From: FEN-1219 sp035548835
GTDB taxonomy: Bacteria > Pseudomonadota > Gammaproteobacteria > Steroidobacterales > Rariloculaceae
Length of the DNA stretch: 64,000 bases
Direction of reading: 5' to 3'
Assembly: GCA_035548835.1 (NCBI GenBank)
Contig: DASZSB010000168.1
Coordinates: 1 to 64,000, forward strand
Below are positions 25,102 through 32,909 of this stretch, in pieces. How positions within the stretch are numbered: the stretch's first letter is position 1; every line of letters starts with the position of its first letter. The position numbers were made by a program, and so were the translations under genes. The notes under the pieces were generated by a model. The model saw only the letters and a program-made list of their open reading frames with translations, was not told the origin of the DNA and searched no databases.

Positions 25102-25593
25102 ATGACGACGGCAGCCACGCTCGGTCCGGAGCACCTGGCATTTGTCCGCGGCGGCGTGTCGATCATCGTCGCGGCGCGCGACGGGCAGAACGAGACCACC
25201 GTGTCGCGCGCGGTCGGCTGCCGCGTCGCAGACGACGGGCGGCGCATTACGGTGTTCCTGTCGGCGGCTCAGTCCGGCGTGCTGCTCGCGGACGTGCGCG
25301 CGAACGGCGTCATCGCGGTCGTGTTCAGTCAGCCGACGAGCCACCGCGCGATGCAGCTCAAGGGCACGGATGCCGTCATCGCGCCCATCGAGGCCGGGGA
25401 TCCTCACCTGCTCGCGGAGTACCGGCAGCGCATGGCCGCGGAGGTGGCGCCACTCGGTTACTCGGAAGCGTTCGTGCGCGCGTTTCTGCAGGCGTCGCCC
25501 GGCGATCTCGTGGCCGTTGCGTTCACGCCGTCGGCCGCGTTCGTGCAGACGCCCGGGCCGAATGCCGGCGCGCGCCTGGAGGCGCGATCGTGA
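25102..25593 (+). CDS. PPOX-fold (flavin split-barrel) protein
   Basis: 163 residues; ATG 19 bases after the quinohemoprotein stop. The pattern (LGPEHLAFVRGGVSIIVAAR, DGRRITVFLSAAQSG, NGVIAVVFSQPTSHRAMQLKG) is that of the pyridoxamine-5'-phosphate-oxidase-like split barrel, which binds FMN, heme or F420. The middle strand with RAMQLKG is the usual cofactor-adjacent block. The C-terminal part has a helix (LLAEYRQRMAAEVAPLGY). No signal peptide, so cytoplasmic. Its stop overlaps the start of the next PPOX/GAF gene (GTGA), so the two are translationally coupled and may work together. Confidence 0.8.
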   Translation: MTTAATLGPEHLAFVRGGVSIIVAARDGQNETTVSRAVGCRVADDGRRITVFLSAAQSGVLLADVRANGVIAVVFSQPTSHRAMQLKGTDAVIAPIEAGDPHLLAEYRQRMAAEVAPLGYSEAFVRAFLQASPGDLVAVAFTPSAAFVQTPGPNAGARLEARS

Positions 25594-26939
25594 CCCTGAC
25601 CGTCGACGCGATCCGCGAATGCCTGGAGGGCGCCATTCCGGCCGTCATCGCGACGTGCGCGAGCGACGGCACGCCGAACGTCTCGCACCTCTCGCAGGTC
25701 CAGTACGTCGACAGCGAGCACGTCGCGCTGTCGTATCAGTTCTTCAACAAGACGCGGCAGAACGTGCTGGCGGATCCGCGCGCGACGGTGCTCGTGGCCC
25801 ATCCCGCGACAGCCGCGCGGTATCGCATGCGTCTGCGTTACCTGCGCACCGAAACGTCCGGACCGCTGTTCGAGAACATGAAGGCGAAGCTCGCCGGCAT
25901 TGCGTCGCATACCGGCATGTCGGGTGTGTTCCGCCTGCTCGGCGCCGATGTCTACCGGGTGCTCGACGTGGAGACGGTTCCCGGCGACACGCTGCCGCCC
26001 GAGCCGCCGCGGCGCAACATGCTGTCGGCGCTGCGGGCGTGCGCGGAGGCGATGCGCGGCGCCCGCGGACTCGACGAGCTGCTCGACCGGACGCTCGAGG
26101 TGCTGGACGTGCAGTTCCGGATCCCCCACAGCATGGCGCTGCTGCTCGATGCGGGCGGCAGGCTCTACACCGTCGCGAGCCGCGGCTACGACGCCTCGGG
26201 CGTCGGCTCGGAGATACCGCTGGGACAGGGCGTGATCGGCGTGGCCGCGCGGGAGCGCACGCCGATCCGCATTGGTCACATGACGGCGGAGTACACCTAC
26301 AGCCGGGCGATCCGGGCGAGCGCCACGCAGGGCGGAATGGCGGACATGCTCGAGACGGAGATCCCGCTGCCGGGTCTACCCGCGTCGCGCAGCCAGCTCG
26401 CGGTGCCGATCGTGGCGTTCGAACGCGTGCTCGGTGTGCTGTACGTCGAGAGCGAGCGGGACCTGCGGTTCAGCTACGACGACGAGGACGCGCTCGTGTC
26501 GGTCGCGGGCCAGCTGGGCGGCCTCATGCACGTGCTGCAGAGCGCGGCCGACGCCGAGGAGCTTCCGGCCGCGCCGACCGGTCCGGCGGATGTCGGCGGC
26601 CCGCCCGTCACGATCCGTCACTACGCGGAGAACGACAGCGTCTTCCTCGACGACGACTACCTGATCAAGGGCGTGGCCGGTGCCATTTTCTGGGCGCTCG
26701 TGAACGACTGCGTGAACGAGAAACGCACGACCTTCAGCAATCGCGAGCTGCGTCTCGACCGCCGGATCCGCCTGCCAGACATCAGTGACAACCTCGAGGC
26801 GCGCCTGATCCTGCTGCAGCGGCGGCTCGTGGAACGCAACGCGTGCGTGCAGATCGAGAAGACGGGGCGCGGCCGGTTCCGCTTGCGCATGAACCGGCCG
26901 CTGAAGCTCGAGGACGTGCGGGCGGGAACGCCTCGCTGA
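25590..26939 (+). CDS. PPOX-fold and GAF-domain fusion protein
   Basis: 449 residues, GTG start overlapping the upstream stop. Residues ~1-125 form a flavin split barrel (GAIPAVIATCASDGTPNVSH, VALSYQFFNKTRQNVLADPR, the usual cofactor region). Residues ~150-310 form a GAF domain (LRACAEAMRGARGLDELLDR, GGRLYTVASRGYDASGVGS, GQGVIGVAARERTPIRIGH, QLAVPIVAFERVLGVLYVES). Residues ~325-449 hold a conserved C-terminal module (SVFLDDDYLIKGVAGAIFWA, then an RRLVERNACVQI helix) that may be a winged-helix or dimerisation region. A cytoplasmic redox sensor or flavin enzyme tied to ligand binding by GAF is likely; ligand unknown. It follows the quinohemoprotein genes in the same direction. Confidence 0.82.
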   Translation: MTLTVDAIRECLEGAIPAVIATCASDGTPNVSHLSQVQYVDSEHVALSYQFFNKTRQNVLADPRATVLVAHPATAARYRMRLRYLRTETSGPLFENMKAKLAGIASHTGMSGVFRLLGADVYRVLDVETVPGDTLPPEPPRRNMLSALRACAEAMRGARGLDELLDRTLEVLDVQFRIPHSMALLLDAGGRLYTVASRGYDASGVGSEIPLGQGVIGVAARERTPIRIGHMTAEYTYSRAIRASATQGGMADMLETEIPLPGLPASRSQLAVPIVAFERVLGVLYVESERDLRFSYDDEDALVSVAGQLGGLMHVLQSAADAEELPAAPTGPADVGGPPVTIRHYAENDSVFLDDDYLIKGVAGAIFWALVNDCVNEKRTTFSNRELRLDRRIRLPDISDNLEARLILLQRRLVERNACVQIEKTGRGRFRLRMNRPLKLEDVRAGTPR

Positions 26940-26942
26940 CGC

Positions 26943-27656
26943 TCAGGCGGCCAGCGCCGCGGGCAACGCCAGGGCGGCGGCGAGCTTGTTCCAGTCGCGC
27001 GGGCTCAGGTTGCCGCGCGCGATCGCGAGAGCTCCCTCGAACACCGCCTGCGGCGCGCCGTGGCGCATGCCCTGAAGCCACTCGACGCGCTCGGTGTGGT
27101 TGAGTCCGATCATGAACCAGCGTGCCGCGACCGCCATGGCGGCGGGCGGGACCGAGGCCACGATCGCGGCTTCGACGCGCTTCAGCTCCTCATCCGTGTA
27201 CTGCGCCCAGAGAACGGCCGTGTTGTCGCGCTCCTCGACTTCCATGTGCTCGAGGTTTTCCGCGACGAACACCGCGAGCTTGCGATACAGCGTCAGCGCC
27301 ACGGGCGCGCGTTCGGGCGCCGGCGTCGAGGCTAGGCTCTCGATCAGCATCTTCAGTTCGCCGAGCGCGCACTCGTGCTCGACGTGGTCGTGCGTCGTGC
27401 GTGCCGCCGAGCCGGGCCGGCGTGCCTCCATGGCGACGTGGACGAAGCGGTTCTCGTCCTCGAGGTGGATCGTGAGGATCGCGAGCAGGCTGCGCGCCTG
27501 CTCGAGCGTCACGGTGACGTCGCCGTCATCGTTCGTGTCCATGCGCCCGACGGCGATCAGCGTGTCGCTCATGAAGGCGCGCAGCGCCTTGTGAATGGGT
27601 CGATAGGGCTCGAAACGCGGGGTAAGGACGGGTCCCGGGGCGGTGGCGAGTGACAT
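26943..27656 (-). CDS. Hemerythrin-like domain protein
   Basis: 237 residues; AGGAG seven bases before the ATG. The first ~160 residues form the four-helix HHE bundle with the expected iron ligands: YRPIHKAL, IHLEDENRF (His with Glu four residues later), THDHVEHE and EHMEVEE. Such domains bind a di-iron centre and act in oxygen or nitric-oxide sensing and repair. The C-terminal ~70 residues (AVAARWFMIGLNHTERVEWL) are an added helical part. No signal peptide. Convergent with the PPOX/GAF gene: stops lie four bases apart. Confidence 0.85.
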   Translation of the reverse strand: MSLATAPGPVLTPRFEPYRPIHKALRAFMSDTLIAVGRMDTNDDGDVTVTLEQARSLLAILTIHLEDENRFVHVAMEARRPGSAARTTHDHVEHECALGELKMLIESLASTPAPERAPVALTLYRKLAVFVAENLEHMEVEERDNTAVLWAQYTDEELKRVEAAIVASVPPAAMAVAARWFMIGLNHTERVEWLQGMRHGAPQAVFEGALAIARGNLSPRDWNKLAAALALPAALAA

Positions 27657-27781
27657 GGCGTTCTCCTGTCGAGTGAGTGGGTTGCGACAGGGGCCAGTCT
27701 AGGAACGTGCGCCTCGCACCGTTCGTAAAAACTCCTTCAGGCGATACTAAGAATTTCCTAACGGCCGCGGCGCAGCAGCGG

Positions 27782-28858
27782 TCAGGAGCGGCGGGCCTTC
27801 TTCGGCACGAAAGCGAGGAACCGCCGCGGATTGTCGACCGTGATGCGGTGCAGCGTGGCGTCGTCGAGCCCCGCGGCCTTGAGCTGCGGCACGAACGCCG
27901 TCAGCGGTCGGCCGTACGCGCGCGACGCGTCGCCGGAGATCAGCACGTGGTCGGCGAAGCCGGCTTCCACGAGCGCGAGCACGAGCGGCACCACGGCCGC
28001 ATCGCCGCGGCCGCCCTGGCGGTCGAAGCCGACGTACGCGCCGCGCCGGCACAGCGTCTTGTGCACGTAGACGTTCGGATCGTTCAGGTTGCCGAGGTGG
28101 CCGATCGCGACGCGGCGCGGATCGACGCCGGCGTCCTCGAAGATGTCCAGCTGCTCGATGGCCGATTTTCCGGGAATGCCGGTGTGCGTGAAGATCGACA
28201 GGTTCGTCGCGAGGTGCGCCTTGCCGACCGCACGGAACACCTTGCGCTCGACTTTCGAGATCTCGTCCCAGGAGCCGATCTCGCCGAACACGCCGGCGGG
28301 GTAGGTATCGACCTGGCGCAGCAGCGCGCGCACGAGTTGCTCCTCGCTCATGCCCGCGATCTCCTTCGGATAGAAGGGCTCGACGTAGAAGCCTGCGCCC
28401 TTGACGACCGGCAGGCCGGATCGCCGCGCAACCGTCCGGACGAACTCGAGGTCCATGCCCGAGCCCTCGAGCCCCGCGTCGACGAGGCAGGCTACACCTT
28501 CGCGCTGCGCAGTGCGCAGCTCCTCGACCATGAGGTCCACGCTGCGCATCGGGTCCGCGGCCGGTGGGGGCGGCGGCGCGGCGGCCTGCGCGGTCGGCAG
28601 CCCCTGCGCCGCGAGCACGGCGGCCGATGCCGCACGGAAGCGCTCGCCGAAGTCCGCGCCGAGCGACAGGTGCTCGTGGAACAGCGTGGCACCGCCCGCG
28701 AGCTCTTCCGGTGCGTAGTCCCTGAACAGCGTGCGGATCACGGCGCCCTTCGGGAAGCTTGCCGTTTGCGCGGTTGCGGTCGAGCCGATTGCGATGGCGG
28801 CGATGCCGCTCCCCATGAGCCGCAATGCCTCGCGGCGATTCAGTGTCGTAGTCGTCAC
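27782..28858 (-). CDS. Tat-exported phosphotriesterase-family metal hydrolase
   Basis: 358 residues from a GTG at 28858 with CGAGG upstream; longer starts overlap the preceding gene and lack a signal. The N-terminus NRREALRLMGSGIAAIAIGS is a twin-arginine-like signal. The amidohydrolase-fold metal ligands are present: HEH (61-63), GEIG (a Glu as bridging ligand, as in phosphotriesterase homology proteins), FTHTGIPG, IGHLGNLND and a late Asp in ISGDASRAYG. Most relatives are lactonases or uncharacterised; phosphotriester hydrolysis need not be the natural job. A Pro/Ala-rich insert (AQAAAPPPPPAADP) near residue 95 is unusual. It follows the SnoaL-like gene by 41 bases and is probably co-transcribed. 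Confidence 0.85.
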   Translation of the reverse strand: MTTTTLNRREALRLMGSGIAAIAIGSTATAQTASFPKGAVIRTLFRDYAPEELAGGATLFHEHLSLGADFGERFRAASAAVLAAQGLPTAQAAAPPPPPAADPMRSVDLMVEELRTAQREGVACLVDAGLEGSGMDLEFVRTVARRSGLPVVKGAGFYVEPFYPKEIAGMSEEQLVRALLRQVDTYPAGVFGEIGSWDEISKVERKVFRAVGKAHLATNLSIFTHTGIPGKSAIEQLDIFEDAGVDPRRVAIGHLGNLNDPNVYVHKTLCRRGAYVGFDRQGGRGDAAVVPLVLALVEAGFADHVLISGDASRAYGRPLTAFVPQLKAAGLDDATLHRITVDNPRRFLAFVPKKARRS

Positions 28859-28899
28859 GGGAACCTCGTTCGTCGTGTTCTGGGTCCGTCCGGTGAGCA

Positions 28900-29877
28900 T
28901 CATTCCCAACCCGTCGGTGAGTTGTACGGAATGAAGATGCCGATGGCCTCGACCTCGTGGATCTGGCCGCCGGTGATCTTGAAGATGTGGGCCGCCGGCA
29001 GATCGTAGGGGTCCTTCTTCTCGGCCCACAAGACCTGCCTGCCGTCGGCCGTGATCATCGGCAGCGGGCCCTTGTTCATCGACTGGCGGAAGTGCGAGAG
29101 CCCCATGGCGAGCCCCTGCACGGGATCGACCGCGACGATGCGCCGGTGCTCGATCGTGTCGATGTACGCGAAGCGGCGCGAGCTCATCTGGCCGATGCAG
29201 TCGCGCGCGACCGGTGGCGGCGAGCGGCCCTGTAGGTCCACGCTGTCGAACGGTGCCGGCGGCAGACCGGGGCCCGCCGTGATCAGCATGTTCTCCTCGC
29301 GTTCGCAGTCGGCCGCGAACGGCGCCAGCTTGCCGTCGCTGTCGTCGAGCGCGTCGTAGTACGAGCCCGCGATGCGTGCGAGCTCCGCGCGCGGCATGCG
29401 CTCGCGCTCCGGCACCACGGCCACGAGGTGCGGACGCGGTGCCTCGAGTCGCTTCGGATCGGCGGCTGCCGGCACGTCGGCCACGATGTGCTCGGCCTCG
29501 GTGATCCTGCCGCCCTCGATCTTCAGTCGCACGGCGATCTGCGCTTTGACGATGCCGGTCGGGCCCCTGCGGTCGAGCAGCGTCATGACGCCGATGCTGC
29601 CCTGCACGGGGTCCGGGACATTGATGCGGAAGGCCGTCGCCTTGCCGGCCGCGGCGGCCCAGATGCCTTCGCCCGGTTTCAGGCGCTGCGTGTTCTCGAC
29701 GAAGCGCACGTTGGCGGCGAGCGGCGCCCTGTCCGGGGCGTGTGCGGCGATGGCGGCGAGATAGGCGTCGGCGATGCCGATCAGGCAATCGCGATCGCAG
29801 GCCTCGGCCGCGTGCGCACCGGGCGCGTGGACGACCAGCCACGTGAGCGCGGCGGCGGCGAAAGCGGATTTGTACAT
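28900..29877 (-). CDS. Exported SnoaL-like protein
   Basis: 325 residues. The ATG at 29877 has GGGGAA about six bases upstream; the open frame to its left has no signal. Signal peptide YKSAFAAAALTWLVVHAPGAHA. The mature part appears to contain two cone-shaped SnoaL/nuclear-transport-factor-like domains: first ACDRDCLIGIADAYLAAIAA with NTQRLKPGEGIWAA and GRITEAEHIVAD, second ARIAGSYYDALDDSDGKLAP with FKITGGQIHEVEAIGIFIPY. Cys residues (EACDRDC, DCEREE, ARDCIG) suggest disulfides. A shorter relative is at 59080. It lies upstream of the phosphotriesterase-like gene. Function unknown; the fold often binds small hydrophobic molecules. Confidence 0.78.
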   Translation of the reverse strand: MYKSAFAAAALTWLVVHAPGAHAAEACDRDCLIGIADAYLAAIAAHAPDRAPLAANVRFVENTQRLKPGEGIWAAAAGKATAFRINVPDPVQGSIGVMTLLDRRGPTGIVKAQIAVRLKIEGGRITEAEHIVADVPAAADPKRLEAPRPHLVAVVPERERMPRAELARIAGSYYDALDDSDGKLAPFAADCEREENMLITAGPGLPPAPFDSVDLQGRSPPPVARDCIGQMSSRRFAYIDTIEHRRIVAVDPVQGLAMGLSHFRQSMNKGPLPMITADGRQVLWAEKKDPYDLPAAHIFKITGGQIHEVEAIGIFIPYNSPTGWE

Positions 29878-30028
29878 GACGATTCCCCGTGAACGCTGTC
29901 CGATTATCAGCACAACCTCGCGGCGATAGGAAGGCGCGCGGTCTGTGTGGCACGGGCATCGGTAGTAGTGGCGGTGCCGCTTGACCGCCGCCTTGCGCGC
30001 TACCCATGATCGGCGCGGGGGTGAGGCC

Positions 30029-31423
30029 ATGACGCAGAGCGAGCGGCCGGAAAGCGAACCAGAGAGCAACGGGCACGCGGCGGATGCTGCGGCGCCACGG
30101 CGAACGGGCGTGTCGCGGCGCGACATGCTGCTCGCCGCCGGTGCGGGGGCGGCAGCCGTCGTCACGCAGGCGGCCGCGCAGGAACGCCGGCGCGCCGGGC
30201 CGGCCGTGGCCACGAAGACGGTCAGGGGCCTGCCGTTTCGCGCGTTCGTGCGCCACGGCACGCAGGGCGAGGTGCTCGATCTCAAGCTGCGCGACATCAC
30301 GCCGACGCAGGTCGTGGTGCGCACGCGCGGGTCGTGCGGCTGTTACACGGTCACGACGGCCGTGCTCGGCGACGCGCCGGTCGCCACGCCGAACATTCCG
30401 AATCACTCCGGCATGGGCATTGTCGAGGCCGTGGGTGCGCAGGTGCGGCGCGTGCGCGTGGGCGATCGCGTGCTCGTATCCGGCACGCCGTGGTGCGGCC
30501 ACTGCCACCAGTGCTTGAGCGGCACGCCGGAGTGGTGCAATTACCTCGCGCCGAATGGTGTGCCGAACGATCCCATCGCCGACATGGCGGACAAGACGGG
30601 CGTCATCGAAGCCGCCGTAATCGGCGGCTTGAGCGAGATCATCGTCGCCTACGAGGAATACTGCGTGCCGATCTTCTCCGACATCCCGGACGAGCAGATC
30701 GCGATGCTCGGCGACACGGGCGCGGTGGGCATCGCGGCCACCGATGTCTACGACCCGGTGCAGATCGGCCAGAACGTGGTGATCTTCGGCGCGGGTCCGA
30801 TCGGGCTCGCCGCGGTGCAGGGCGCGAAGGCGAAGGCGGCCGGCCAGATCATCGTCGTCGAGCCGGCCCGCGTTCGTCGCGACAAGGCGCTTGCGTTCGG
30901 CGCGACGACGGTGCTCGACCCCAATCAGGACACTAGCACGCTCGTCGAGCGCATCCGCGAGCTCTGCAAGGCGCGCACGGACCGGCTCGACGCCGGTGGC
31001 CAGGTGCCCGGCAACAGCCGCTTCTCGATGCGCGGCGCCGACCTCGTCATCGAGTGCTCGGGCTTCGACCGGTTTCCGCCGAAAGTGGAGCCCGGCCCCG
31101 ACCCTTCCGGGCTGCTCGCGCTGCGTCAGGCCTGGGAGGTCACGGCGCCGGGCGGCAGCCTCGTGACGCTGGCCGTGCAGAACGGCGACATCGCGTTCCC
31201 CGGCGCCATCTTCTGCCTGTCGGGGCGGCGCATCTTCGGCGGCCAGATGGCCGGCATGAACGTCATGCGCGACACGCCGCGGTTCATCACGGCGATGGAG
31301 AAGGGGCAGGTGGACATCGGCGCGCTCGTGACGGCGAAGTATCCGCTCGAGCAGGTCAAGACGGGCTTCAAGGGGGTCGCCGACCGCACGGAGCTCGGCG
31401 TCGTGATCACATTCCCGACGTGA
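30029..31423 (+). CDS. Tat-exported zinc alcohol dehydrogenase-like protein
   Basis: 464 residues. ATG at 30029 follows GGGGGTGAGG. Unusually for this family, there is a twin-arginine signal (GVSRRDMLLAAGAGAAAVV) after a hydrophilic 30-residue lead. The medium-chain dehydrogenase fold follows: catalytic Cys in RGSCGCYTVTT, NHSGMGIVEAVG in place of the usual GHEGxGxV (His kept, Glu replaced), structural zinc motif CGHCHQCLSGTPEWC, Rossmann GAGPIGLAAVQGAK, and SGRRIFGGQMAGMNV near the C-terminus. If exported, it must carry bound NAD or use another acceptor, since the periplasm lacks free NAD. Divergent from the SnoaL-like gene. Substrate unknown. Confidence 0.85.
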   Translation: MTQSERPESEPESNGHAADAAAPRRTGVSRRDMLLAAGAGAAAVVTQAAAQERRRAGPAVATKTVRGLPFRAFVRHGTQGEVLDLKLRDITPTQVVVRTRGSCGCYTVTTAVLGDAPVATPNIPNHSGMGIVEAVGAQVRRVRVGDRVLVSGTPWCGHCHQCLSGTPEWCNYLAPNGVPNDPIADMADKTGVIEAAVIGGLSEIIVAYEEYCVPIFSDIPDEQIAMLGDTGAVGIAATDVYDPVQIGQNVVIFGAGPIGLAAVQGAKAKAAGQIIVVEPARVRRDKALAFGATTVLDPNQDTSTLVERIRELCKARTDRLDAGGQVPGNSRFSMRGADLVIECSGFDRFPPKVEPGPDPSGLLALRQAWEVTAPGGSLVTLAVQNGDIAFPGAIFCLSGRRIFGGQMAGMNVMRDTPRFITAMEKGQVDIGALVTAKYPLEQVKTGFKGVADRTELGVVITFPT

Positions 31424-31426
31424 CCG

Positions 31427-32824
31427 CTACGTGGGCGCGAGTCCGGCCACGATCTGGCGCGCGAGCGTGTCGTAGCCGCCGCCGAAGTGATGCCCGCCGG
31501 GCAGGGCCACGGCCTGCACGTGGCCTGGCGGCACCTTCGGGCACAGCGAGTCGCCCTCGCTCTTGCCGTACAGACACAGCGTGTTGCGCGCGTCGAGGTG
31601 CGACACCTCGGGCATGATCGGCAGGCCGTCCGTATCGCCGCCGAGCCAGTTAGTGAAATGGAACTGGAACGACGCGTTCGCGCCGAGCCCCATCATGACG
31701 GTGCGCTCGATGAGCGCGCGCGAGGCGGCCGGCAGACGGTTGACCGCGAACGGCAGCACGTCGGCGCCCTGCGAATAGCCCACGAGCACCGCGTGCGGCT
31801 TGTGCCACTGCGCGGCGTAGTAGCGCAGCACGCGGTCGAGGTCGCTCGCGAGCGCGTCCGGCGTGCGCGCGGTCCAGAAGTACCGCAGCGAGTCGAGGCC
31901 GATCACGGGGATGCCGCGCGCCGAGAGCGCTGCCGCGACGTCCTTGTCGAGCCCGGCCCAGCCGCCGTCGCCGGACAGCAGCACGGCGAAGGTGTCGCCG
32001 CCACCCGTGGCGGGCACCTCCACCAGCGGCAGGTCCGCCAGCGAGGCGGGCGGCGGGGGCAGCGCCGCGCGCGGATCCTGCGCGAGCGAGCGGAAGGCAG
32101 CCAGGAACTGCGGCATCCAGTTCTTCGGCACCGAGTAACCGTGGCCCACGTTCGGCAGCTCGACCAGCTTCGCGTTGTGCGTCCGAGCCACGAACTCGCG
32201 CGTCATGGCGAGATTGCACACCTGGTCCTCGACGCCGTTCATCGCGATCCAGGGATTGCCGATCGTATTACTCGGCTGCACGTCGATGCCGCCGTCGTTC
32301 TTCCGGCGCCTGAACGTGAGGCCTTCGCCGCCGCAGAGCGGCTTCTTCAGCAGCAGGTCGGGGCAGAAGCCGAGCGACAGGCCGCCCGAGAAAGTGTTCG
32401 TCGGCGCCTGGGCGAGCATCGCGTAGGCGAGTGTCGCGCCCGACGAGTAACCCACGAGCACCGGCGCGTGATACGTCGGCAGATGGGCGTAGCTCTGCAC
32501 GAAGTGCGAGAGGTTCTCGAGATCGCCGTCCGGCGACACGCAGCTCCCGCCGTCCGTCTCGAGGTTCGCGAGCAGCTTCGGCACGTCGATGCCCGCCACC
32601 ATCGCGCCCTGGCCGGCCAGCGCCTGCGCCATGTCGACGACGCCGAGGTTCCAGCCGCCGTCCCCGGACAGGAACAGCACCACGGACTTCACTTCGCCCG
32701 CGGGGCGGTACAGCGTGACGGACGCGAACCGGCCGTGCTCGAGCGTCTCCTCGCCATGCGCGGGGAGGGTTGCGAGAGTCGCGGCCAGAGCGCCTGCGAG
32801 CCAGATCGTGCGCACGTTCCTCAT
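31427..32824 (-). CDS. acvB: AcvB/VirJ-family exported alpha/beta hydrolase
   Basis: 465 residues with signal peptide VRTIWLAGALAATLATLPAHG. Two tandem alpha/beta-hydrolase-like halves: residues ~25-230 (VVLFLSGDGGWNLGVVDMA, GYSSGATLAYAML) and ~255-465 (FAVLLSGDGGWAGLDKDVAA, GYSQGADVLPFAVNRL). The repeated LSGDGGW and GYSxGA motifs and length are typical of AcvB/VirJ. Characterised AcvB members hydrolyse lysyl-phosphatidylglycerol in the periplasm; by homology this one may do the same. The nucleophile is likely the second GYSQG Ser with a His near PGGHHFGGG. No lysyl-PG synthase gene is adjacent. Convergent with the dehydrogenase at 30029 (stops four bases apart). Confidence 0.85.
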   Translation of the reverse strand: MRNVRTIWLAGALAATLATLPAHGEETLEHGRFASVTLYRPAGEVKSVVLFLSGDGGWNLGVVDMAQALAGQGAMVAGIDVPKLLANLETDGGSCVSPDGDLENLSHFVQSYAHLPTYHAPVLVGYSSGATLAYAMLAQAPTNTFSGGLSLGFCPDLLLKKPLCGGEGLTFRRRKNDGGIDVQPSNTIGNPWIAMNGVEDQVCNLAMTREFVARTHNAKLVELPNVGHGYSVPKNWMPQFLAAFRSLAQDPRAALPPPPASLADLPLVEVPATGGGDTFAVLLSGDGGWAGLDKDVAAALSARGIPVIGLDSLRYFWTARTPDALASDLDRVLRYYAAQWHKPHAVLVGYSQGADVLPFAVNRLPAASRALIERTVMMGLGANASFQFHFTNWLGGDTDGLPIMPEVSHLDARNTLCLYGKSEGDSLCPKVPPGHVQAVALPGGHHFGGGYDTLARQIVAGLAPT

Positions 32825-32862
32825 GGACGGGGAGCATGCGCCGGCAAACCTGACTGAAACCT

Positions 32863-32894
32863 GAAGCCGCGCCGGCCAGGCGCGGCGCGGCTTC
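32863..32894 (-). other. 10-bp hairpin after amidohydrolase gene
   Basis: GAAGCCGCGC (32863-32872) pairs perfectly with 32885-32894. In the minus direction it follows the amidohydrolase stop by 15 bases, but only a short run of T follows. It could be a weak terminator. Confidence 0.4.
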
Positions 32895-32909
32895 CAGGGG
32901 TGTTTCGGC

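Noticed and set aside
28859..30508. Upstream extension of the phosphotriesterase-like frame
   Set aside because: The frame runs open through the SnoaL-like gene and beyond; GTG at 28858 with a Shine-Dalgarno and a twin-arginine signal is the better start.
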